Shown here: piece after piece, positions 8,181 to 14,995 of the stretch
Numbering within the stretch: position 1 is the stretch's first letter
How the letters are laid out: each line of letters begins with the position of its first letter
From: CAZOZP01 sp964584325
GTDB lineage: Bacteria; Bacteroidota; Ignavibacteria; Ignavibacteriales; Melioribacteraceae
Direction of reading: 5' to 3'
Length of the DNA stretch: 31,528 nt
Assembly (NCBI GenBank): GCA_964584325.1
Contig: CAZOZP010000043.1
Location: 1-31,528, forward strand
The notes under the pieces: model-generated
Database searches by the model: none
Told to the model about the DNA's origin: nothing
Seen by the model: the letters and a program-made list of their open reading frames with translations, nothing else
Translations under genes and position numbers: made by a program

Positions 8181-8861
8181 TTATTTTATTTCACCGCCGC
8201 CGAATATAACTACTCCGCGGATTATAAGGGTTTTACTTGTATTAAAAACCATATTATGATCTTTTTTTCTTGAGTCCGTAAAGCCTCCGAAAAGCGGTGT
8301 AACATCAAGTCTTATGTTCCAATCCTGTGGCACGTAGAGAGTAGTTCCGCCAAATACGGCAGTTACTTCAAGATAGTGTTCTCCGTCTGCAAGGATACAT
8401 CCTGTGAGGTCAATTTCAGAGCCTCCGAATACAGAAATTATTTCACCTCCCTGAAAGTTCGGAGAATTTATTGTTTTTTTTGAGCCTCCGAATATTGCGA
8501 TTTCTTCAATTTTATCAAGATTTACTTTTTCTTCAGAATAGTTAAAAAATCTGTTAGGCGAATCTTCGGAGCGTCCTTTTCTAAAAATAAGCATAAGACC
8601 AAGAACTATAAGAATTACCGGCCAAAACTGCGGGAATTGGAAAATCAGACCTAAAGCAACAAGAAGACCGCCGGCATTTTTCTTGGAAGTAAAGATGATT
8701 ATTACTGTTCCTATAGCTATTAGGATATTTGGCCAGCTGAATATAAAGCCGAAAATACTGAACGGAAGCAAATCAAAATTATCTGCTATAAAAAGAGCTC
8801 CAAGAACAATAAATAAACCGCCGAGTATTATCTGCGGATGTAATTTTTTTAAGCTGTTCAT
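8181..8861 (-). CDS. LiaF-like membrane protein with FGG-repeat beta domain
   Basis: The 226 residues contain four short hydrophobic segments in the first half (about 9-26, 33-42, 45-57, 62-94; a DUF5668/LiaF-type membrane module) and a cytoplasmic domain from about 110. That domain carries five FGG motifs (124-126, 145-147, 170-172, 191-193, 220-222), the spacing of a LiaF C-terminal (cell-wall-active antibiotic response) beta structure. In Firmicutes LiaF restrains a kinase that senses envelope stress. Here it is first in an operon with a LytS-like kinase and LytTR regulator, so a similar modulating role is a reasonable inference. The ATG is preceded by GAGGT at 6 bp. Function is not proven by sequence. 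Confidence 0.8.
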   Translation of the reverse strand: MNSLKKLHPQIILGGLFIVLGALFIADNFDLLPFSIFGFIFSWPNILIAIGTVIIIFTSKKNAGGLLVALGLIFQFPQFWPVILIVLGLMLIFRKGRSEDSPNRFFNYSEEKVNLDKIEEIAIFGGSKKTINSPNFQGGEIISVFGGSEIDLTGCILADGEHYLEVTAVFGGTTLYVPQDWNIRLDVTPLFGGFTDSRKKDHNMVFNTSKTLIIRGVVIFGGGEIK

Positions 8862-8887
8862 GACATTACCTCATAATTAAAATTTCT

Positions 8888-8913
8888 AAGAGAAACCTAA
8901 TTATTATTCTCTT
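8888..8913. repeat. Inverted repeat upstream of the LiaF-like operon
   Basis: AAGAGAA (8888-8894) and TTCTCTT (8907-8913) form a perfect 7-bp inverted repeat with a 12-base spacer. It lies between the end of the ABC exporter gene (8968) and the LiaF-like start (8861), both on the minus strand. It could be a weak terminator (no strong T-run) or an operator for the cassette. Confidence 0.3.
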
Positions 8914-8967
8914 GCCGGAAAAGTATAAATCGGTGAAATGCGGAAATGAGTAGGTGAATGAAGAAAA

Positions 8968-10785
8968 TCAGGACTTAAACTGTAAATTATAAAGCTTGCT
9001 GTAAATACCGTTAAGTTTAAGAAGTTCACTGTGCTTCCCCGATTCAGCAATTTTACCTTCACTTACAACAATAATTTTATCGGCATTCATTATTGTTGAC
9101 AGCCTGTGGGCAATCACGATGGAAGTTCTGCCTTCCATAAGACGCTCAATTGCTTCCTGCACAAGAACTTCAGATTCCGTATCGAGAGATGATGTTGCTT
9201 CATCGAGAATTAATATGGGCGGATTTTTCATAAGTGCTCTGGCAATTGACAGCCTCTGCCTCTGTCCGCCGGAAAGTTTTGTTCCTCTATCGCCAATTAC
9301 TGTTTCGTAGCCTTGTGGCAATTCCGTAATAAAGTTATGAGCATTTGCGGCTTTAGCTGCATTTATGATTTTATCGAAATCTTTTTCAGATCCGTATGCA
9401 ATATTATTTCCGACTGTATCATTAAATAGAATAGGTTCCTGAGTCACAATTCCCATAAGAGATCTCAGTGATTTTATTTTAACATCGCGTAAATCAATGC
9501 CGTCAATTGATATACTTCCTTCAACAGGGTCGTAAAACCTTGGTACCAAATCTGCCAGAGTTGATTTACCGGCACCGCTCGGGCCAACTATTGCAATAAC
9601 TTCTCCTTTGATGATTTCAAGATTAATACCGTTAAGAACAATATCGCTTGTCTGATACTTAAAACTTACATTTTTGAATTCAATCCGGTTCTTAAATGAA
9701 GTTATTTCCAAAGCATCAGGTTTATCCGTAATTCCCGGTTTAGTATCAAGCACCTGAAATACTCGTTCAGAAGCTCCGATTCCTTCTTTAATGTTATTAA
9801 AAACTTGTCCGAATGTCTTAAGGGGCTGCATTATCTGGAAAATTATGCCGATATACATCATAAATGCGCCGGGTGACATATCGCTGCTTCCGGAAATAAT
9901 GCCTTCGCCTATAAAATACAGCACAAAAGTTATAAAAACAGCGCCAATAACTTCTGTAATCGGAGAGGCCATTGCTCTTCTTCTTGTAATTGAAACAAGA
10001 AGCTTGAAGTATCTGTTGTTTTCTCTTTTAAATTTTTCTATTTCATATTCTTCAGTACTGAAAGCCTTTACAATTCTAATTGCTGAAAGAGTTTCATCGA
10101 GAAGTGATGTTATATCTGAAATCTTTTCTTGAGATTTTATGCTTTTCCTTTTCAGGGAATTACCGATTTTACTTAAAACCAATCCTATAACAGGGAATAG
10201 CACTACAAGCAAAAGAGTCAGTTTCCAGTCGAAAGCAAAAAGAAGAAGTAAATATGAAATTATCTGAGGCGGATCTCGAAAAATACTGTTTATCACCCAA
10301 ATCATAGATGCATTAATTACAGTTACATCATTAATTATTCTTGAAATAAGATTGCCTTTGCGCTCTTCCGTGAAATAGCTTAGTGAGAGCTTATGCAGAT
10401 GTGAATACACTTCCAGACGAATATCCTGAATAATACCCTGTTCAACGGTTGACATAAAATAAGTCTGAAGTATCGAAAAGAGATTTTTCAGAAAAAAGGA
10501 TGAAATTATTGTCAGGCTTATGATTAGTAAAAGATCTTCTTTGCTGTAATTTGTAAAGAGAGTGTTAAGATGATATTGTATATAGTCCTTCAGGTTAAAT
10601 ATGCTTAGATTTTCTGATTGTATCGGCTGAACAGGATTATCCCTGAAAAGGAGGTCAACAAACGGCATTACGAGTCCGATTGAAAACAAACTGAATAATA
10701 CAAACAGCAGCATCGAAAGGTTTGCAAAAAATAAGCTGAACGAGTGCCTTTTGATATAAAGAAAAAACCTGAGAAATATTTTCAT
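8968..10785 (-). CDS. ABC exporter with fused membrane and ATPase domains (MsbA-like)
   Basis: Half-transporter that would act as a homodimer in the inner membrane, exporting a lipid or hydrophobic compound. From the chosen ATG it has 605 residues: membrane domain about 10-330 with six helices, then the ATPase with Walker A GPSGAGKST (401-409), signature LSGGQ (504-508), Walker B ILILDE (524-529) and the H-loop His560 (VIAHRLS). The open frame extends 27 codons further to 10866. I prefer 10783-10785 because family members begin near this point and a candidate promoter (10807-10814) lies inside the extension. It follows the ArsR-fusion regulator on the same strand, 114 bp away. Substrate unknown; lipid A-type flippase is only a family analogy. 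Confidence 0.87.
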   Translation of the reverse strand: MKIFLRFFLYIKRHSFSLFFANLSMLLFVLFSLFSIGLVMPFVDLLFRDNPVQPIQSENLSIFNLKDYIQYHLNTLFTNYSKEDLLLIISLTIISSFFLKNLFSILQTYFMSTVEQGIIQDIRLEVYSHLHKLSLSYFTEERKGNLISRIINDVTVINASMIWVINSIFRDPPQIISYLLLLFAFDWKLTLLLVVLFPVIGLVLSKIGNSLKRKSIKSQEKISDITSLLDETLSAIRIVKAFSTEEYEIEKFKRENNRYFKLLVSITRRRAMASPITEVIGAVFITFVLYFIGEGIISGSSDMSPGAFMMYIGIIFQIMQPLKTFGQVFNNIKEGIGASERVFQVLDTKPGITDKPDALEITSFKNRIEFKNVSFKYQTSDIVLNGINLEIIKGEVIAIVGPSGAGKSTLADLVPRFYDPVEGSISIDGIDLRDVKIKSLRSLMGIVTQEPILFNDTVGNNIAYGSEKDFDKIINAAKAANAHNFITELPQGYETVIGDRGTKLSGGQRQRLSIARALMKNPPILILDEATSSLDTESEVLVQEAIERLMEGRTSIVIAHRLSTIMNADKIIVVSEGKIAESGKHSELLKLNGIYSKLYNLQFKS

Positions 10786-10806
10786 AAATACAAATAATAG
10801 TGTTTC

Positions 10807-10838
10807 CAAACATATACAAAAGCGTGGAATTAATACAG
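10807..10838 (-). promoter_or_regulatory. Candidate promoter of the ABC exporter gene
   Basis: Minus-strand TATGTTTG (10814-10807) matches TAnnTTTG exactly. A CTG (10838-10836) lies 21 bp upstream of it, one mismatch from the -33 TTG. Transcription would start near 10800, about 15 bp before the ATG at 10785 and downstream of the longer start at 10866, which supports the shorter protein. Confidence 0.4.
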
Positions 10839-10899
10839 AGGAAAAACACTGAAACTGAATATGCATAGTCCAGCTTACAAAAAGAGATGCCTGATCTAA

Positions 10900-11802
10900 T
10901 CAGATAATCATTTCATACATTAATTCAATATCTGAAGAAAGAAGTTTTTCCCATTTTTCTTTTGCCGCCTTTACTTCTTCTCTTGTTATATTCATTTCTT
11001 CGCCCTTCGGTTCAAGGCGCTCAACAATCTCGAATACAAAATCAGATGGATTATTCTGCCAGTCACCAAGCAATTCTTTAACAGGGAAAATTGCGGTTTT
11101 CAATTCGAATTCAATTCTTTTCATAAAACTATCAATATTCCTGTTTCCGTCAAACCAAAATTTGTTGTTGGATTTATTTCGAATCAACAATATTCCCCCG
11201 GAGGTTTTCTGCTGCTTAACTGAACGCTTGATTTCTTTACGTGAAATTCCCCCGGCTTTCTTTTCTTTCAAACTTCTGTATATGCCTTTTTCTCTTTCCA
11301 TTATTTTTTCCTCAATAAATATTCGTCTTATAAGACAGTAATCATCATAATAGATTTTTATAAATTCATTAATTTCCGATTCGGTGTAATTTTTTCCTGA
11401 TTCAAGAAAAGATGCAATATAATTGATAATTACCATTTGCTTTTTCTTCTGCACAGGCATTTTTATTATTTTTCCGTTACTAAGGAATGTTCGGAGAACT
11501 TTGGAATTGTATTCTTCTAAACCTGAAATAACAGAATTATCTATTCCGTTCGGAGAAATAAGCTCTGATAATTTTTTCTCCAGCAATTCACTTTTTGCTG
11601 AGAATAAGGAATAATACTGCATCCTTTCCCGATTTGACAACCCTGCCCGGGTAAGTTTTTGTAAATGAAATGAAACAGTAGAAACCGAAAGACCGGTAAT
11701 TGCTGCAATTTCTTCTACTGAATGCGGCTTCAAGAGTATTGTGTTAAGAATTTTCAACCTGGAGGAATCTGCCAGTGATTTAAATATTTTAACTGAATCC
11801 AT
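10900..11802 (-). CDS. ArsR-type transcriptional regulator fused to DUF2087 and a degenerate GIY-YIG-like domain
   Basis: The 300 residues from the chosen ATG hold three parts. Residues 1-75 are an ArsR/SmtB winged helix (SLADSSRLKILN, then recognition helix VSTVSFHLQKL). Residues about 109-177 look like DUF2087 (IIKMP, YTESEINEFIKIYYDD, RRIFIEEKIMER, IYRSL). Residues about 203-280 resemble a GIY-YIG nuclease fold of the Firmicutes-type family (GILLIRNK, later LLGDWQNNPSDFVFEIVE). The two signature triplets read GIL and FDG in place of GIY and YIG, so nuclease activity is doubtful. No CxC-type metal-binding site of ArsR proteins is apparent. I chose the ATG at 11800-11802; the longer frame starts at a TTG lying inside the promoter. 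Two operator-like palindromes flank that promoter. Role inferred: autoregulator, possibly controlling the downstream exporter. Confidence 0.75.
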   Translation of the reverse strand: MDSVKIFKSLADSSRLKILNTILLKPHSVEEIAAITGLSVSTVSFHLQKLTRAGLSNRERMQYYSLFSAKSELLEKKLSELISPNGIDNSVISGLEEYNSKVLRTFLSNGKIIKMPVQKKKQMVIINYIASFLESGKNYTESEINEFIKIYYDDYCLIRRIFIEEKIMEREKGIYRSLKEKKAGGISRKEIKRSVKQQKTSGGILLIRNKSNNKFWFDGNRNIDSFMKRIEFELKTAIFPVKELLGDWQNNPSDFVFEIVERLEPKGEEMNITREEVKAAKEKWEKLLSSDIELMYEMII

Positions 11803-11818
11803 TTTATTATCCAAATAA

Positions 11819-11834
11819 TTCGATAAACATCGAA
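11819..11834. promoter_or_regulatory. Operator-like palindrome 1 (TTCGAT-N4-ATCGAA)
   Basis: Perfect 6-bp inverted repeat with a 4-base centre (AAAC). It lies 17-32 bp upstream of the regulator ATG and would cover the transcription start of the promoter at 11836-11866. That position is typical for repression by a dimeric winged-helix protein. A near-identical second copy lies at 11875-11890. Confidence 0.55.
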
Positions 11835-11835
11835 A

Positions 11836-11866
11836 CAAATATAAAAACTAAAGAACACAGAGACAA
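11836..11866 (-). promoter_or_regulatory. Promoter of the ArsR-fusion gene (TTG-N20-TATATTTG)
   Basis: On the minus strand TTG (11866-11864) and TATATTTG (11843-11836) are separated by 20 bp, an exact match to the Bacteroidota primary-sigma form TTG-N19-21-TAnnTTTG. Transcription would begin near 11830, within operator-like palindrome 1, about 28 bp before the ATG. Confidence 0.6.
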
Positions 11867-11874
11867 GAATATAA

Positions 11875-11890
11875 TTTGATGAATATCGAA
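11875..11890. promoter_or_regulatory. Operator-like palindrome 2 (TTTGAT-N4-ATCGAA)
   Basis: Same architecture as the palindrome at 11819-11834, with one mismatch in the left arm and a different centre (GAAT). The centres are 56 bp apart. This copy sits directly upstream of the -33 element of the regulator promoter, so the pair brackets that promoter. Confidence 0.5.
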
Positions 11891-11963
11891 ATAAAAACAA
11901 TTTTAAGACTTGGAGGCGAATAAAAGAATTCGTAGAAATGTTTACTATATATTCAGTAGAATT

Positions 11964-11993
11964 TTGTTCATTTAATTTTTATCGGTAATTTTG
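11964..11993 (+). promoter_or_regulatory. Promoter of the gene at 12019 (TTG-N19-TAATTTTG)
   Basis: TTG (11964-11966) and TAATTTTG (11986-11993) are spaced by 19 bp, an exact match to the Bacteroidota primary-sigma promoter form. Transcription would start near 12000, about 20 bp before the ATG at 12019. It faces away from the regulator promoter. Confidence 0.6.
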
Positions 11994-12018
11994 GAAGGTT
12001 CAAAAAATCCAATGAAAT

Positions 12019-12600
12019 ATGAAAAGAATATTAGCCGGTTTTTTATTTGCAGTAAGTTTATTTGCGCAAGCTCCTGACTTCAGTAAAATGCAGGGGTGGT
12101 TTTGGAGTATTGGTGTCAGTCCAAGATTTCCGGTGGGAGATTTCTCCGATTATCATAACCCCGGGGCCGGGTTCGATTGCGAGATATCTTATTCTGATAC
12201 TGAAATTCAGCCGGTGTTTGTTTATCTAAAAGGATCTTATACTCATTTCCCCGGGAGACAATCCGGGTATAAAGGTTCTCAATTTGCATCTGTTTCTTCA
12301 AATTTGTTAAGTGCAAATATAGGTCTTAAGTATTTTTTCCCGCCGATTGCTGAAGTATTTGTTTTGCTGATGCCTCACATTGAAGTTGAATATTCTGCCG
12401 GATTTTTCAACACTCAGTATGTTTATAAATCAATCTCGTCCAGTCCTTCAGAAGAAGCTGTATTTTACAACGGAGGAGCTGCTGCTTTTGGTATTTCTGC
12501 ATTCATTGCCGATGTAAGTGCAAGGTATAATTACTATTACGGACGTTCTTTTATTTCCGGTGAAATAAAATTAAGACTTCCCATATATATCAGTCTTTGA
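12019..12600 (+). CDS. Secreted, probably outer-membrane beta-barrel protein of unknown function
   Basis: I do not recognise a named family. The 193 residues start with a signal peptide (Lys-Arg then a hydrophobic stretch, ending around LFAQA at 14-18). The rest alternates aromatic and polar residues in short strands (GWFWSIGVSPRFPVGDF, SARYNYYYGRSF) and ends LRLPIYISL, the pattern of a small outer-membrane beta barrel. It may be an outer-membrane or porin-like protein. Its own promoter lies at 11964-11993. The last four bases (TTGA) overlap the TTG start of the next gene, so the two are probably co-translated. It lies divergent from the ArsR-fusion gene; whether that regulator acts on it is unknown. 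Confidence 0.65.
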   Translation: MKRILAGFLFAVSLFAQAPDFSKMQGWFWSIGVSPRFPVGDFSDYHNPGAGFDCEISYSDTEIQPVFVYLKGSYTHFPGRQSGYKGSQFASVSSNLLSANIGLKYFFPPIAEVFVLLMPHIEVEYSAGFFNTQYVYKSISSSPSEEAVFYNGGAAAFGISAFIADVSARYNYYYGRSFISGEIKLRLPIYISL

Positions 12601-13640
12601 GGAATCTTAAGCAATTGGAAAATATTAAGAGAAAGATAATACGTGTATTTTTCGGAATTTTGACATTACTTCTTATTCTGAATATTATTGTTTCAATGGC
12701 AGGGAAAAAAGAAACATCACAAGTATCTTCATACGATGTCGGAAATCTTGATGAAGTTTTTGATTCGGTAATGGAAATGTACGGCATTAATAAAGAGTGG
12801 ATCACCAAAAGAACAAATCTCGTAAAGGGTAATGATACTATTGATTACCATTATTATGTGAAAATTCCCAAAGATATCCCGACTGCAATGCTCCAGTATG
12901 ATATTTCCAGACTAATAAATGATTCCGGCATTGATGTTATATCGGAAGAGAAAGGAATTAACGGAGATGTAAGTTTAAAAATTCTAAGGGATAAAAAACT
13001 TGAACTTTTCTGTAAGTTTGAAATGTTCAAGGAACTTAGCAGAGAAAAGATTCCTGTGGGATTTATTCTATACGGGGCAATCGATCTTTCTAAAGATGAA
13101 ATGGAGTTCTTATACCGTTCTCCTCATGCTTTTACTATTGCAGTGCCTGCATCTAAGGAAGGGAAGGATTTTAAGGATTCCGTTACGGTAAAAGGAAAGA
13201 AATTTGCTCTGGTTATTGACGATGAGATAGACACTCCTTACGAACTAAAATCCATATTTTCGAATTCAGTTCTTAATGCAAAGGTAATGAGTCTTATTTT
13301 TGATTTTGGAAGTGCTGACTTAACAATTGTTGACAGGCAGTCTGAATTTGTGAAGAGTCCTTTTTTTAATATGATTTCTTCCGCAATGGAGAAACGCGGA
13401 AAGCAGTATTTTTCTTTAAGCCGTTTTATTAATCTGAGGGAAAAGGAATCATCTGATTTAATATCTCTATTTCAGTTTCATATAAACAGCGGCAACCATC
13501 CGGCAGGTGCAGTTTTTATGATAAATGCGCAGGATTTTTCAACGCTCGGTGAAAAGATAACCGGGTTTAGGAAAAAAGGACATAAAATAATATTACCTTC
13601 AGAAATTACTAAACCAAAAGAAACTGCTACTGAATCTTAA
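12597..13640 (+). CDS. Membrane-anchored protein, weakly like divergent polysaccharide deacetylases
   Basis: 347 residues with a basic N-terminus and one membrane helix (about 14-34). A periplasmic domain follows: an N-terminal part (about 45-190) of unknown fold and a C-terminal part (about 200-335) with ALVIDDEID, a run of beta-alpha units and PAGAVFMIN. The C-terminal part recalls the YibQ-like divergent polysaccharide deacetylase family. That resemblance is weak and from memory, so a hydrolase function is only a suggestion. The start is TTG overlapping the previous stop (TTGA); a second TTG lies 18 bp later (12615). No ATG occurs before the helix ends. The 3' end overlaps the convergent M16 gene by 4 bp. 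Confidence 0.55.
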   Translation: MRNLKQLENIKRKIIRVFFGILTLLLILNIIVSMAGKKETSQVSSYDVGNLDEVFDSVMEMYGINKEWITKRTNLVKGNDTIDYHYYVKIPKDIPTAMLQYDISRLINDSGIDVISEEKGINGDVSLKILRDKKLELFCKFEMFKELSREKIPVGFILYGAIDLSKDEMEFLYRSPHAFTIAVPASKEGKDFKDSVTVKGKKFALVIDDEIDTPYELKSIFSNSVLNAKVMSLIFDFGSADLTIVDRQSEFVKSPFFNMISSAMEKRGKQYFSLSRFINLREKESSDLISLFQFHINSGNHPAGAVFMINAQDFSTLGEKITGFRKKGHKIILPSEITKPKETATES

Positions 13641-14995
13641 AATATCGGAGAGTCTGAAGGATCTATTATTATCGGGTTGAATTTCCCTTCAAATTGTTCA
13701 GATAGCTTATCTTTATCCCCTGAGGCTGTAATTATCATTTTCCCGGGGAAAATATTATCACAGGCGGATTTTAATACTTGATTTTTGTCGGTTTCAAGCA
13801 CTTTTGGTATATAAGTTTTATAATAGTCGTCAGGGAGTCCGTAAAACAAAATCGAGTTTATTGATGAAGCAATCTGGCTGTAGGTTTCGAACATTGAAGG
13901 AAACCTCTTCACGAGAAAAGATTTAGCAAATTCAATTTCCTCATCAGATATACTTTCCCTTATTCCCTGAATTTCATTAAAAATTTCCGATACTGCAGCC
14001 AAAGCATTTTTAGTTTCAACAGCTGTAGTAATAATAAAGGAACCAATATCCTTTCTATAACGGAATCCCGAGGAAGCTCCGTAAGTGTATCCTTTGTTTT
14101 CGCGTAGATTTAGATTTATTCTGCTGGAAAACTGACCTCCTAAAATTGTATTCATAATTGTCTTGGCAAAAAAATCGGAAGTATTTCTATGATTGGCAAT
14201 ATGTCCGATTCTGATCTCGGCCTGCGCCGAATCTTTCTTGTGTACAATATAGACGGGCGGATTATCGTCATACTGAATTTTACTGCCGGCCGGAATATCA
14301 GGAAGTTCGGGCGATAAAGCCAGGTTCTCTGCAAGTCTGAGCAGAATTTCAGTATCGGCATCGCCTACAACAATAAGATCAGCTCTTGATTTCTTAAGAT
14401 TTTCCGAGTAAAAGTGCTTAACTGTATCGAGTGAAATATTGTTAAGACTTTCGGCAGTGCCGTGAGATGAGCGGCGGAATTTAGTGTTTTTATAAACCTC
14501 ATGGAAGAATACTCTTGAAGCTAAGAAAGACGGATTATCTTTCATCTGAAAAAGAGAGTCAACCAGTTTTTTCTTTTCTCTTGTAAAATCATCTAATGCG
14601 AGATGGGGTTCATTTATTATATAATTTATTAAAGAAAATGTTTTATTAAAATTTTCAGACATTGAAAGAAAATTAAAGGAAAAGCTTTCCTGCTGTGCAT
14701 TTATGGAAAAATTTGTTCCCAGCATCTCAATTTCATCATTCAGTTCAAGCGCATTGAAAGGACCTGCTCCCTCATCAATTAATCTGGAAAGCAGAGATGC
14801 AGTTCCTCCGCAGTCCTCCGGATCATTTGATGTTCCGGTATTGAATGCAAGACTTGTGTAAACAATGGGCAGATTCTCTTTTTTGTAATAATGGAGTCTG
14901 AATCCGTCTTTTATTTCAAATACTTTATGTTCAGGCAGAATGAAATTTATTTCTCCCAAAGGCTCCGGCTTTATTGATCTGTTTAACTTATTCAT
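13637..14995 (-). CDS. M16-family peptidase, non-catalytic subunit
   Basis: 452 residues with the two-lobe M16 (insulinase/mitochondrial processing peptidase-like) organisation. The segment that should carry the zinc motif HxxEH reads GTASLLSRLIDEG (64-76), with both His missing, so this chain cannot bind zinc. The C-terminal lobe has the Arg/Tyr motif of substrate-binding subunits (FSSRINLNLRENKGYTYG). Such chains pair with a catalytic M16 partner, and that partner is encoded just upstream with a 4-bp ATGA overlap (14992-14995). The two probably form a heterodimeric periplasmic or cytoplasmic peptidase. No signal peptide is visible. The stop codon shares TTAA with the convergent gene. Confidence 0.85.
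   Translation of the reverse strand: MNKLNRSIKPEPLGEINFILPEHKVFEIKDGFRLHYYKKENLPIVYTSLAFNTGTSNDPEDCGGTASLLSRLIDEGAGPFNALELNDEIEMLGTNFSINAQQESFSFNFLSMSENFNKTFSLINYIINEPHLALDDFTREKKKLVDSLFQMKDNPSFLASRVFFHEVYKNTKFRRSSHGTAESLNNISLDTVKHFYSENLKKSRADLIVVGDADTEILLRLAENLALSPELPDIPAGSKIQYDDNPPVYIVHKKDSAQAEIRIGHIANHRNTSDFFAKTIMNTILGGQFSSRINLNLRENKGYTYGASSGFRYRKDIGSFIITTAVETKNALAAVSEIFNEIQGIRESISDEEIEFAKSFLVKRFPSMFETYSQIASSINSILFYGLPDDYYKTYIPKVLETDKNQVLKSACDNIFPGKMIITASGDKDKLSEQFEGKFNPIIIDPSDSPIF

Noticed and set aside
10786..10866. 27-residue N-terminal extension of the ABC exporter
   Set aside because: It lacks resemblance to exporter N-termini and overlaps a candidate promoter that would start transcription downstream of it.
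11803..11838. 12-residue extension of the ArsR-fusion protein from a TTG
   Set aside because: That TTG lies inside the -7 promoter element and the region holds an operator palindrome, so it is upstream of or at the transcription start.
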